A stretch of DNA of 61,255 bases from GCA-2747515 sp964427825 (GTDB lineage: Bacteria; Patescibacteriota; Minisyncoccia; Moranbacterales; GCA-2747515): NCBI GenBank assembly GCA_964427825.1, contig CAYRUU010000001.1, positions 1 through 61,255 of the forward strand, given 5' to 3'. Positions 17,453-25,944 of the stretch are shown piece after piece. The position numbers and the translations under genes were made by a program. The notes under the pieces were generated by a model. It had not been told where the DNA came from. It did not search any database and worked only from the letters and a program-made list of their open reading frames with translations. Position 1 is the first letter of the stretch, and each line of letters begins with the position of its first letter.

Positions 17453-19564
17453 CTATGCCTTTGGCAGGAGCGCCTTCATAGAAAGGTTGACGCGTCCTTG
17501 ACTGTCAATCTCCTTGACTTTCACGGTAACGGTGTCGCCAAGTTTCACGATATCTTCCACCTTATTAACACGGTGATGCGCTAGTTCACTGATGTGGACC
17601 AGTCCATCCTTACCTGGGAGGATCTGCACAAATGCACCAAACTCCATAATACGCACAACGGCACCTTCAAACACATCACCCGCTACAACATCGCGCGTAA
17701 GGTTGTGTACCATTTTTTGTGCATCATCACCGCTTTGTCCGTCGGCTGCTGTGATAAAGACAGTACCATCGTCTTCAATATCAATACACACACCGGTTTT
17801 GTCAATGATATCGTTGATAACTTTGCCGCCTGGACCGATCACGTCGCGAATCTTGTCCGGATGGATATGCATGGTGATAATGCGTGGCGCATAAGGTGAG
17901 AGGTCACTGTTGGGTTTCGGAATAGTTGCCAACATCTTATCAAGGATATGCATGCGTCCGGTGCGTGCCTGTTCCAGTGTGGCGCGAAACATTTCCGCAG
18001 TAATACCGGACATTTTTACGTCCATTTGTACGGCGGTCACACCCACTTCCGTTCCTGCAACCTTGAGATCCATGTCGCCGTAATGATCCTCAGCGCCTTG
18101 AATGTCAGAGAGGACTGTATAGGTGCCCGATGTGTCACTCATCATGCCCATGGCAATACCACTGACAGGACGTGTAATGGGAACACCGGCATGCATGAGG
18201 GAAAGTGTAGAGCCACACGTTGCCGCCATTGACGACGATCCGTTTGATTCCAGGATTTCCGATACAAGGAGCATAGTGTAGGGAAAAGTATCTTTATCCG
18301 GGAGGACAGGAAGAAGGGCTTTTTCTGCAAGGGCGCCGTGACCAATCTCACGACGGCCGGGTCCACGCATAAAGCGCACTTCGCCAACAGAATATGGTGG
18401 AAAGTTGTAGTGATGAATATAGGCTTTTTTCTTATCAACCTCCATGGTATCAATGATTTGTTGATCGCCGGGAGCGCCAAGTGTTGTGACGGTAAGCGCC
18501 TGCGTTTCTCCGCGTGTGAATAGTGCGGACCCATGCGGGCGCGGCAAGATACCCACTTCACACGTAATCGGACGAATCTCCTCCGGTGTTCGTCCGTCGG
18601 GACGGCGATTGTTGGCAATGATGTTGCGATGCACAATCTCATCACAGACATCGTCAAACACCAAGGAAAAAATATCAGAAAAATACTCCCGCTCATCGTC
18701 TGCAAGTGTTTCTTCCACAGCAGCTTTTGCAACGTCATAAACCTCTGCGGTTTGTGCGGCGATTTCCGCTTTTGTGCCATAGAGGGCATTTTCAATACCA
18801 TGAGACACTAGTAGATCTTTAATGCGACCCTCTAGAGCATCACTGCCCTGCAAGAGCGTTGCTGTCCGTTTTGGTAAACCGACTTCTGCGGCGATGTCAC
18901 GAATGAATCGCGTAATCTCACCAACAGCTTCGTGACCCTTCTCAAAAGCACGTAATACATCCGATTCTGGCACCTCCTTTGCGTCCGCCTCCATCATATT
19001 GATCTTCTCATCCGTGCCGGATAGTGTGAGGTGAAGTGTGCTTTGTTCTTCTTGCACATTTGTTGGGTTGATGACAACTTCCCCATCAATCATGCCCACG
19101 CGCACGGCGCCTACTGGACCGCCCCATGGAATGTCGGAAATTGCCAGGGCAGCGCTTGCAGCAACAATGGACAAAATATCCGGATCGTTTTCACCATCAA
19201 TGGATAGTACGGTAATCACAACCTGCACTTCATTGCGCATGCGCATGTTGAAAAGCGGTCGGATGGTGCGATCCACGGCGCGTCCCGCCAAAACAGCATC
19301 GTCGCTCGGGCGTCCCTCGCGCTTGATGAAGCGGGAGCCTTTGATTTTTCCCGCAGCATAGTAGCGCTCTTCATAGTCCACCATCAACGGAAAGTAGCCC
19401 ATGACACCGCTTTTGTTTTTGCTCATTACAGCGGTGGCGAGGACTTGTGTATCACCGCAGCGAACAAGGACGGCACCATCGGCCTGCTTGGCGACGCGCC
19501 CTGTTTCAATGATAAGATCATGTCCAGCGATGGAGCGCGTCCATGTGCGTAGTGGCGTTGCCAT
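17453..19564 (-). CDS. pnp: polyribonucleotide nucleotidyltransferase (PNPase)
   Basis: 703 aa, full length. It has two RNase PH-like domains (GRPSDDAVLAGRAVDRTIRP in the first, the FRATLEQARTGRMHILDKM motif in the second), a KH domain with IGPGGKVINDI, and a C-terminal S1 domain with EFGAFVQILPGKDGLVHISE. PNPase degrades RNA 3' to 5' using phosphate and can also add tails. It is a monocistronic leftward gene with its own terminator. Confidence 0.97.
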   Translation of the reverse strand: MATPLRTWTRSIAGHDLIIETGRVAKQADGAVLVRCGDTQVLATAVMSKNKSGVMGYFPLMVDYEERYYAAGKIKGSRFIKREGRPSDDAVLAGRAVDRTIRPLFNMRMRNEVQVVITVLSIDGENDPDILSIVAASAALAISDIPWGGPVGAVRVGMIDGEVVINPTNVQEEQSTLHLTLSGTDEKINMMEADAKEVPESDVLRAFEKGHEAVGEITRFIRDIAAEVGLPKRTATLLQGSDALEGRIKDLLVSHGIENALYGTKAEIAAQTAEVYDVAKAAVEETLADDEREYFSDIFSLVFDDVCDEIVHRNIIANNRRPDGRTPEEIRPITCEVGILPRPHGSALFTRGETQALTVTTLGAPGDQQIIDTMEVDKKKAYIHHYNFPPYSVGEVRFMRGPGRREIGHGALAEKALLPVLPDKDTFPYTMLLVSEILESNGSSSMAATCGSTLSLMHAGVPITRPVSGIAMGMMSDTSGTYTVLSDIQGAEDHYGDMDLKVAGTEVGVTAVQMDVKMSGITAEMFRATLEQARTGRMHILDKMLATIPKPNSDLSPYAPRIITMHIHPDKIRDVIGPGGKVINDIIDKTGVCIDIEDDGTVFITAADGQSGDDAQKMVHNLTRDVVAGDVFEGAVVRIMEFGAFVQILPGKDGLVHISELAHHRVNKVEDIVKLGDTVTVKVKEIDSQGRVNLSMKALLPKA

Positions 19565-19811
19565 AGTGTTGTGCCGCGAACACAGACAGTCTACAAATAT
19601 ACAGACATCGTTCGCATTCCACTAATGCGACGGAGATCTGTATCTTCATAGGGTGGCCATGTGCGGCGGAAATAAAAATTATCTATGATAAAGTATGGCA
19701 TGGATGAGGGTGAAAGTCAATTTTGTGGTATACTGAAAACAATAGATGTGTATGTGGAGGTCATTGTGTGCTACATATGATTGACGATAAGTGCATAGTC
19801 AGGATTGATGT

Positions 19812-20444
19812 ATGATTTCTTTTGAGCGACAGAGTGTTCATAGTAGAGAGAGTGGTCACGAGAGTATGTTTTTACGTACGCTTGAACTTATGGATGCCGC
19901 TATTACTGAACAGTTGCGCTTGCAGGGCGTGAGTGATCTGTCGGACGTCTCTCCCGATGTATTTATAAGGCGTTCACAAGAAGATCTTGCGGCGACGGTA
20001 CCGCGGTACAAGGAAGATGTGGATGTACGTATCAATGCGCATCGCTCTATTGCACGTCTGCAAAACAATATTCAGGGATACTTCTATGCGCTTGCCGTGG
20101 CAATAAAGAATCGCAAAATGCATGAACAGCGCAATCGCAATAAAGAGAATTTTGATGAGTATGCGTCTGCAAAGATGTTGGAGGAGGCAATCATTGCTGC
20201 ATGTGACAATCTTTGTCGCGTGACGTACACACAATTTCATGATGAGATGATTCGCATTGCTGCTGATCACGGCATTGCACAAGATGCTGAGGAATACTTT
20301 ACATGGCGTATTGAACAGAGTGACCAACCACTCATTTTTTCATTAGTACATGATAGTGCTGGGCCGCGCCTCACGGCGTCAGATTTCTATACTAACGCTG
20401 CACGTGATCAATTTCATGCGTGGAAGCGCGCAGAGTCTATGTGA
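19812..20444 (+). CDS. hypothetical protein, helical
   Basis: 210 aa, soluble, mostly helical and charged, with no motif I recognise. ATG 19812 has AGGA 8 nt upstream. Its TGA overlaps the ATG of the next gene (TGATG), so the two are probably cotranslated. Confidence 0.65.
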   Translation: MISFERQSVHSRESGHESMFLRTLELMDAAITEQLRLQGVSDLSDVSPDVFIRRSQEDLAATVPRYKEDVDVRINAHRSIARLQNNIQGYFYALAVAIKNRKMHEQRNRNKENFDEYASAKMLEEAIIAACDNLCRVTYTQFHDEMIRIAADHGIAQDAEEYFTWRIEQSDQPLIFSLVHDSAGPRLTASDFYTNAARDQFHAWKRAESM

Positions 20445-20773
20445 TGCAGTACATTATGATGACCGACACTATACAAAAACAAAAGATTGCGGATATGATT
20501 TTGGAGCGTGTTGATCTTGGTGACATCACGGAAACCAAAAAATTGTTTCTTTTGGACAAAATCAACACCATTATTACCAAGCGCATCATTGCCGCCTTGA
20601 TTCAGCATGCCCCGGCAGACAAAAAAGATCTTTTCGTGGAAAAAATCAACCAAAATAAAGACCAGCCGGACAAGATTATTCTCTTTATTGACCATTTTAT
20701 CCCCAATGCCGACAGCATTATTGACGCAGAGATCACCAAAGTTTCCGACGAAATCTTGCAAAACCTACACTAA
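20444..20773 (+). CDS. small helical protein resembling DUF5663
   Basis: 109 aa from ATG 20444, which overlaps the preceding stop; ATG 20459 is an alternative start. The pattern of Leu/Ile heptads, LFLLDKINTIITKRIIAAL, resembles the short DUF5663 proteins I recall from Patescibacteria. Function unknown. Confidence 0.68.
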   Translation: MQYIMMTDTIQKQKIADMILERVDLGDITETKKLFLLDKINTIITKRIIAALIQHAPADKKDLFVEKINQNKDQPDKIILFIDHFIPNADSIIDAEITKVSDEILQNLH

Positions 20774-20801
20774 GACGCAATAGCGCTAGTGAGTGTATGA
20801 T

Positions 20802-20826
20802 GCGACCCCACAAGGACGCTTTTTTT
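20802..20826 (+). terminator. terminator of the two-gene hypothetical operon
   Basis: GCGACC pairs with GGACGC (one A-A mismatch), followed by seven T. Confidence 0.55.
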
Positions 20827-20904
20827 GTATGGGAAAAGGGGTGTTTTGTATAGGAGGTGTCAATGCGAGAAAACCCCCATTTTACAGAAAGAATAGTCAA
20901 GCCA

Positions 20905-20933
20905 TTGACATCGTGACAAAAGTATGCTATAAT
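20905..20933 (+). promoter_or_regulatory. perfect-consensus sigma-70 promoter
   Basis: TTGACA (20905-20910) and TATAAT (20928-20933) are exactly 17 nt apart. Transcription should start near 20940, giving an 85-nt leader before the 3D-domain gene. Confidence 0.85.
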
Positions 20934-20939
20934 AGTCAG

Positions 20940-21025
20940 TCATGTGGAAAAATCGCATGACCGCGCTATCTGTGTAAAAAGCATACGCAAAGTAGCATAG
21001 GCGCGGTAAATTGTAAGTCTCATAC
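20940..21025 (+). promoter_or_regulatory. structured 5' leader of the 3D-domain gene
   Basis: GTCATG pairs with CATGAC in the first 30 nt. CCGCGC then pairs with GCGCGG across about 40 nt. It does not match the ydaO (cyclic-di-AMP) or any other riboswitch consensus I could recall. A role in translation control is an inference. Confidence 0.4.
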
Positions 21026-21502
21026 ATGAGATTTATCCATATCGGTATCCTTTTTCTTGTGCTGGGTGTTATGGTGACACGGCCTGCACATGCCGCAGAG
21101 ATTCAAAGAGCGCAGTTCCCTACAATCTATCAGCAAATGACAGAGATGCTCAATATTACACATATTGCGCTTGCGGAGGATGCACCCGTGCAGCCGATTG
21201 CTCGCATGGAAACCCCCATCACCTTCACCATCAATGCATCCGCCTATACGGCCGCTGCTGATGAGTGTGGTAAAAGCGATGGCATCACTGCTTCTGGTGC
21301 AAAAGTCACAGCGTATCGCACACTTGCCTGTCCTCCATCATACACATTTGGTACAAAAATCCACATTGTTGGTATGGGTGACTATATCTGTGAGGATCGC
21401 GGTGGCGCCATCAAAGGCAATAAATTTGATATTTACATGGAAACAAAAAAAGAAGCGTTTGCGTTTGGACGTCGCCAGCTTGAGGCCTATGTCGTCCTAT
21501 AA
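21026..21502 (+). CDS. secreted 3D-domain protein (probable peptidoglycan-active)
   Basis: 158 aa. A signal peptide ends at PAHA (about residue 23). Residues about 70-158 form a 3D (three-Asp) double-psi beta barrel: SAYTAAADECGKSDGITASG, then YICEDRGGAIKG and FDIYM give the conserved acidic residues. Related domains occur in MltA and Rpf-type lytic enzymes that cut glycan strands. Strong promoter and its own terminator. Confidence 0.88.
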   Translation: MRFIHIGILFLVLGVMVTRPAHAAEIQRAQFPTIYQQMTEMLNITHIALAEDAPVQPIARMETPITFTINASAYTAAADECGKSDGITASGAKVTAYRTLACPPSYTFGTKIHIVGMGDYICEDRGGAIKGNKFDIYMETKKEAFAFGRRQLEAYVVL

Positions 21503-21530
21503 GTACAATGCGAACCGTTATACAAAAAGC

Positions 21531-21557
21531 AAAAACCACCCCGCCGGGGTGGTTTTT
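21531..21557 (+). terminator. terminator of the 3D-domain gene
   Basis: AAAAACCACCCC pairs with GGGGTGGTTTTT around a very short loop. Good in both directions. Confidence 0.85.
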
Positions 21558-21754
21558 GATTACTGGAACTGATCCAGTACTTTTTTATGAAAGAAAGTAT
21601 CAGTGTGTGGAGAGTAGCGATGCTTTTTCGCGCTCAACTTACTTCCCACGCCTTATTTATTTCAACGTGATGATTACGTTTTTCGATGGACGTGATGTCT
21701 TGTTCCAATTTTTCCAATGGTGAAACGGTGTTCGTAATGCGGAAAAAATAATGG

Positions 21755-21839
21755 TGCCCGGGGCGAGACTTGAACTCGCACGAATTATACATTCAAGGAA
21801 TTTTAAGTCCCTCGTGTCTACCAGTTTCACCACCCGGGC
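21755..21839 (-). tRNA. tRNA-Leu (TAA)
   Basis: Class II tRNA of 85 nt. Acceptor GCCCGGG pairs with CCCGGGC. The loop CTTAAAA gives TAA. The variable arm is long. Confidence 0.94.
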
Positions 21840-21868
21840 AAAATAATCGGAGATCACCCCATTTTGTG

Positions 21869-21939
21869 AGGTCGCGCCCGGAATTGAACCGGGGTACAGG
21901 GTTTTGCAGACCCTTGCCTAACCACTCGGCCACGCGACC
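21869..21939 (-). tRNA. tRNA-Cys (GCA)
   Basis: Acceptor GGTCGCG pairs with CGCGACC. The loop CTGCAAA gives GCA. The discriminator is T(U)73, as expected for cysteine tRNA. Confidence 0.95.
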
Positions 21940-21959
21940 ATTGTACAGATGTAAGGATA

Positions 21960-22580
21960 TCAAATTGCGTCTGGATGGTCAATTGTTGTACGCTCTTTTG
22001 TGATGTGAGTGAGAATTTTGGGGATACGCGCAAAGTCGGTAAAAAGCGTAGTGCGAAGCCCTCCGTTGTAGAGTGCTGCGGCGGGATGATAGAGCGCATA
22101 GTAGACACGCGTGTCAAGTCCGTCAATAGTGCGACGAAATGCCTTGCCATGATCGGAGGAAATGTGTCGCCCAGGAACAAAGCGTTCAAGAGCGTGACGT
22201 CCAAGTGGCACAATGAGTAGCGGATCAATGAGCTTTACTTGCTCTTGTAGCCACAACCAGCAGTCCGCTACTTCTTCCGGGAGTGGATCGCGATTGTGTG
22301 GCGGGCGATATTTCACGACATTGGTGATATAGACGTCTTCCCTTTTCAGATCAATGGTGCCGAGGAGCTCACTCAGAAATTTTCCCGCAGCGCCGACAAA
22401 GGGCTCCCCCACCTCATCTTCCTTTGCCCCCGGCGCCTCACCAATAAACATAATGCGCGCATGCGCGCTTCCCTTCCCCGGCACGACATTTGTGGCGGTT
22501 TTTTTGAGTGTGCAGGCGCACATGTCGTGCATGAGTGTGTTGAGTTTTTCAAGCTGCTGCTGTTTGTCTACAGGTGTCAT
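21960..22580 (-). CDS. family 4-type uracil-DNA glycosylase with altered Fe-S ligands
   Basis: 206 aa. GEAPGAKEDEVGEPFVG, TNVVKYRPPHNRDP and LYHPAAAL match family 4 UDG, which removes uracil from DNA. In the family four Cys bind a 4Fe-4S cluster: a CxxC, the Cys of KCRPP, and one about 16 residues later. Here the first pair reads MCACTL, so the first Cys is shifted by one, and KCRPP has become KYRPP. Two ligands appear lost, so the cluster may be absent. It is third in a leftward rbfA - DHH - udg series with gaps of about 35 nt. Confidence 0.88.
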   Translation of the reverse strand: MTPVDKQQQLEKLNTLMHDMCACTLKKTATNVVPGKGSAHARIMFIGEAPGAKEDEVGEPFVGAAGKFLSELLGTIDLKREDVYITNVVKYRPPHNRDPLPEEVADCWLWLQEQVKLIDPLLIVPLGRHALERFVPGRHISSDHGKAFRRTIDGLDTRVYYALYHPAAALYNGGLRTTLFTDFARIPKILTHITKERTTIDHPDAI

Positions 22581-22613
22581 AGGGTGTGGTGATGATTGGT
22601 GTGTTGTTGTGTA

Positions 22614-23591
22614 TTATACCACGCGCCACCCGTCGCGTGCATCTGCCTCAATGCGTCCGGGTATGCTGAATCCGCTTGCCAAGGGGTGTCCACCACCTCC
22701 TAGGCGGTGTGCAATTGCTGATACGTCAATATTGGCGTGTTTTTCGGCGCGCAAACTGCCTTTAATCATATCTTTTCCTGATTGATAGATGATGAGCGCT
22801 GCTTTGACGGAAGGCACGGTCGTCAGCATGGATGCAATATTGGAAATTTCTGCGCTGTTGATACTATAATTTTCTCCATCTTCTTGTGTGATGGCGGTAA
22901 CGGCAAGCCCACTCTCTTTGTAAAAGCGGGTTCTTTCCAAAGCTTTTCCCCACAAATTCAGTGTTTCAATCTTGCGATTGGCAAAGAGCGTGGAGATGAT
23001 TTTGGTAATGGAGGCGCCCTTACGGATCAGATCTGAAGAGATGTGGAGGATATCCGCCGTCGTGTTGGCATGTTGAAATGCTCCCGTATCACCAATGATG
23101 CCGCCCAAAAGTGCATGCGCAACACTTTTGGTGAGCGGGTGCCCAGTATGGACGAAAAAATTATAGAGCACCTCGCAGGTTGCCGCATATCCCCCATCCA
23201 CAATACGCACATCGGCTTCTAGCGTAATGTCGTGATGATGATCAATGATAATGGTCACACAGTCATCGCGCAGCTGCGGGAGGATTTTCTCAAATCCGCG
23301 TTCCACACTATCACATCCGATGGCAACATCAAACACCGAAAGCTCCAGATCATCAGGATGTATAAAGGGTATGTGGGGATTGATCACCACTAAGCTGTCC
23401 GGCATGCGATCAAAGCACGCAACAGTCACTTTTTTGTGATAATGTTGCACGATAAAATCATGCAGCGCTGTTGCGGATCCCACAGCGTCAAGATCTGGAT
23501 GCACGTGTGGCATGATGACAACGCGTTTTGCATTGCGTAGTACATAGTCCACTGTGGAAAATTCTTTGAAAAAAAGGTTTTTGGACGGCAT
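22614..23591 (-). CDS. DHH-family phosphoesterase (NrnA-like)
   Basis: 325 aa. The DHH domain shows HVHPDLDAVGS and IIIDHHHD; the DHHA1 domain shows GGGGHPLASGF near residue 300. This is the layout of NrnA/RecJ-like proteins that degrade nanoRNAs or pAp in a Mn-dependent reaction. It follows rbfA by 36 nt, an order common in bacteria (rbfA-nrnA). Confidence 0.92.
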   Translation of the reverse strand: MPSKNLFFKEFSTVDYVLRNAKRVVIMPHVHPDLDAVGSATALHDFIVQHYHKKVTVACFDRMPDSLVVINPHIPFIHPDDLELSVFDVAIGCDSVERGFEKILPQLRDDCVTIIIDHHHDITLEADVRIVDGGYAATCEVLYNFFVHTGHPLTKSVAHALLGGIIGDTGAFQHANTTADILHISSDLIRKGASITKIISTLFANRKIETLNLWGKALERTRFYKESGLAVTAITQEDGENYSINSAEISNIASMLTTVPSVKAALIIYQSGKDMIKGSLRAEKHANIDVSAIAHRLGGGGHPLASGFSIPGRIEADARDGWRVV

Positions 23592-23627
23592 AAGACAACA
23601 GAAACAGTGTTTTTAGGAAAAAGATTT

Positions 23628-23969
23628 TTAGGTATGATCACCATCGGACTGCAGTAAGCGGTCAATCGCATCCACCTCATCACCGCGCGGGTCATGGACA
23701 AAGGATAATTGCGGTACAATGCGTACGGGCATTGCCTTGTGGAGATGTTTTTGCAGAGTGCTGCGCTCGTGTTCCAGTGTCGCCATGGCATAGTGGAGCT
23801 CTTTTTGCGGAAAGATACGCACGAACACGCGAGTATACCGCATGTCATCGCTCGTGTCAACTTTTGAAATTGTCACAAAAACACCGGGCTTGAAACTGAC
23901 TTCCCGTGTGATGATTGCTGACAATTCTTTTTCAACAGCGGCATTGACTTTGCGGATGCGGTCGCTCAT
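23628..23969 (-). CDS. rbfA: ribosome-binding factor A
   Basis: 113 aa with the KH-like fold of RbfA: RIRKVNAAVEKELSAII at the start, VTISKVDTSDDMRYTRVFV and the C-terminal VPQLSFVHD. It helps mature the 30S subunit and the 16S rRNA 5' end. First of a leftward group with the DHH protein and UDG. Confidence 0.92.
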   Translation of the reverse strand: MSDRIRKVNAAVEKELSAIITREVSFKPGVFVTISKVDTSDDMRYTRVFVRIFPQKELHYAMATLEHERSTLQKHLHKAMPVRIVPQLSFVHDPRGDEVDAIDRLLQSDGDHT

Positions 23970-23998
23970 AAAATAGTGTATTAATCAATAAAAATATG

Positions 23999-24070
23999 TG
24001 CCCTTGGGAAGAATCGAACTTCCATCTAATCCTTAGGAGTGATTTGTTCTATCCATTGAACTACAAGGGC
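23999..24070 (-). tRNA. tRNA-Arg (CCT)
   Basis: Acceptor GCCCTTG pairs with CAAGGGC. The loop CTCCTAA gives CCT. The T arm GGAAG/CTTCC is perfect. The last anticodon-stem pair (31-39) is an A-G mismatch. No CCA encoded. Confidence 0.9.
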
Positions 24071-24187
24071 ATGCAGGGGCGTCTTCCTCCCATTGTAGCG
24101 GTTTTTGGGAGATTTTCAACTGGTAGAGAATTTATTAAAATATATTATAAACAATATGTCAAGTTTATACTTCCCTACGGCAACAAT

Positions 24188-25707
24188 TGTTCCACGTGGA
24201 ACAAGGCCAGGCGGCTTGCAGTGCTCTTTTGATGCAAAAAATATTAGTAAAATGTTCCACGTAGAACAATGTATACTAGCCTTACTCTGTGGGATCTCAA
24301 TTTTTATTATGGGCAAGAATTATTTTGGAAGATTTTTGCGTCAAAGAGGTATTTTTTAATGTTCCACATGGAACATTAAGGCATAGCACAGATATTTTCT
24401 CGTAAAAGATCACAAAACATAGTTCGTAATACGCTGCTATGATTGTTCCACGTGGAACAGTGGACTCCTTTCACAATATTCATACCATGCCGAGCTTGTT
24501 TCGGCATTCCTGTTATAACGTGAATTCCGGAGCACATCCTGAGTGATACAGTATTTTTACACAAAACTGAAGTAGTATTTAATATACTTTTCATCCTTAT
24601 CTCACGTGGAACAATTGAAAGGTCAAAACATGATACACTGCAGTTTTTTGTAAGTTTAATCCTATATTTTGCCAATGTAGTAGATCATATAAGGAAAAAT
24701 CATACAAAAAAATGTACAAATAGGCTTTTTGATAAGAGCTAACCTTAGCGTACTACAACTGTTCCACGTGGAACACGAAAAATGCTTATTTTGTGATTTT
24801 TTGATAAATGCTGTAAAAATGTTCCACGTGGAACAAAAACAGGTAACGTACTATGCTTTTTTGATGAAAAGATACCATTAAATTGTTCCACGTGGAACAA
24901 TTGGCAAAAAACACTTCTATAAACGACATTTTTAATACCCTAGATGATTCAAAGAGGGTTGTTATGCTTTTTGTATGCGACCAGATACCGCCCCCATGTT
25001 CCATGTGGAACATGGGAAAAGTAGGCGTTTTTTAAGATGTTTATTTGTAGATCTCTTAAATAAAAACCTCAATTGTTCCACGTGGAACAAAAACAGGTGT
25101 TATATTATGCAATTTTGATTCGAAAATACCCCTAAAATGTTCCACATGGAACATTTTAGGGGTTATTATGGTAGAAATGATCGTATATTTATTATAAAAT
25201 GCCAAAATAGATGTCTCTGGCGATGTTCCACGTGGAGCATCGCGTCTGTTTAATCATATTCATATCATACTGAACGTTTCTGGGCAGTTTTTCCGGTGGT
25301 ATAAAGCCTGAATTTCGAACCATATACTGGAATGATGCAATATTCTTACGCACAACCATAGAAACAAAGGAAAAAAGAAGTATTTATATTATGTAGATAT
25401 TCCTGTTTCTGCGAAAAGTTCCACGTGGAACAATGTGGTATGGAATATTTATATGGGAGCTGTTTTTAATGAGGGATTTTTGTTGGAGTGATATAGTTTT
25501 TTATGAGGAATATTTTATGTGCAGAATTATTGTTCCACGTGGAACAATGTGGTCGTCCAATAGTATTTAGCGATGTCACACTGAATATGTTTCGGTATCT
25601 CCTTAATATAGTGAGAGTATGGACTCCGGATCACATCTAGAATGACGCGATATTATTACGCAAAATTGTATTATATTGTGCTGCCCGTCTTTGTTCCACA
25701 TGGAACA
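24188..25707. repeat. parS: parS-like centromere array: 14 copies of a 16-bp palindrome
   Basis: The palindrome TGTTCCACGTGGAACA matches the ParB-binding parS consensus (TGTTNCACGTGNAACA). Exact copies start at 24188, 24444, 24760, 24820, 24884, 25074 and 25531. One-mismatch copies start at 24253, 24360, 24997, 25138, 25224, 25417 and 25692. A 13/16 remnant starts at 24598. Start-to-start distances of the 14 good sites run from 60 to 316 nt. Four of the seven variants are changes of the central CG (CACATG or CATGTG). The whole interval 24071-25790 has no supportable gene. Between sites are diverged longer repeats: about 64-nt units (24820 and 25074) and a 90-nt hairpin-bearing unit (near 24481, 25259, 25577). 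No parA or parB lies in the window. Confidence 0.9.
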
Positions 25708-25803
25708 TTAGGTATCTTAGGAAAGCAGTGGTGTGTTTTTTGACGTCCTGAAAGACACGAGAGAAGCAAGAAAAACGCTCTTGTGGTACGATATACTATA
25801 AAA

Positions 25804-25819
25804 CCACAATATATAGTAT
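25804..25819 (+). promoter_or_regulatory. NrdR-box-like operator upstream of nrdD
   Basis: CCACAATATATAGTAT matches the NrdR box consensus acaCwAtATaTwGtgt in its core. It lies about 30 bp upstream of the -35 of the nrdD promoter. It overlaps two other inverted repeats (TTGTGGT..ACCACAA and ATACTATA..TATAGTAT). NrdR represses ribonucleotide reductase genes in many bacteria. A normally paired second box is not clear. Confidence 0.5.
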
Positions 25820-25847
25820 GTTTGTATATCCTGTGGATAGGTGCGTC

Positions 25848-25876
25848 TTGCACAGGTTTTGTGGAGGTGCTACAAT
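25848..25876 (+). promoter_or_regulatory. promoter of the nrdD operon
   Basis: TTGCAC (25848-25853) and TACAAT (25871-25876), spacing 17 nt. The expected leader is about 60 nt. Confidence 0.6.
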
Positions 25877-25944
25877 GAAAATGTTCAAAAGTTGAAAAGG
25901 GGTAAGATCTATTTCTTGCTTTTTTCTTTTACGCAAAAACCCAT

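Noticed and set aside
24786..25013. Small ORFs inside the parS array
   Set aside because: Their products largely encode the palindrome (repeated FHVEH or CSTWN), have no ribosome sites and are interrupted in the related units.
24188..25707. CRISPR array
   Set aside because: The repeat is a 16-bp perfect palindrome, spacing is irregular (60 to over 300 nt), spacers are related to each other in places, and no cas genes are nearby.
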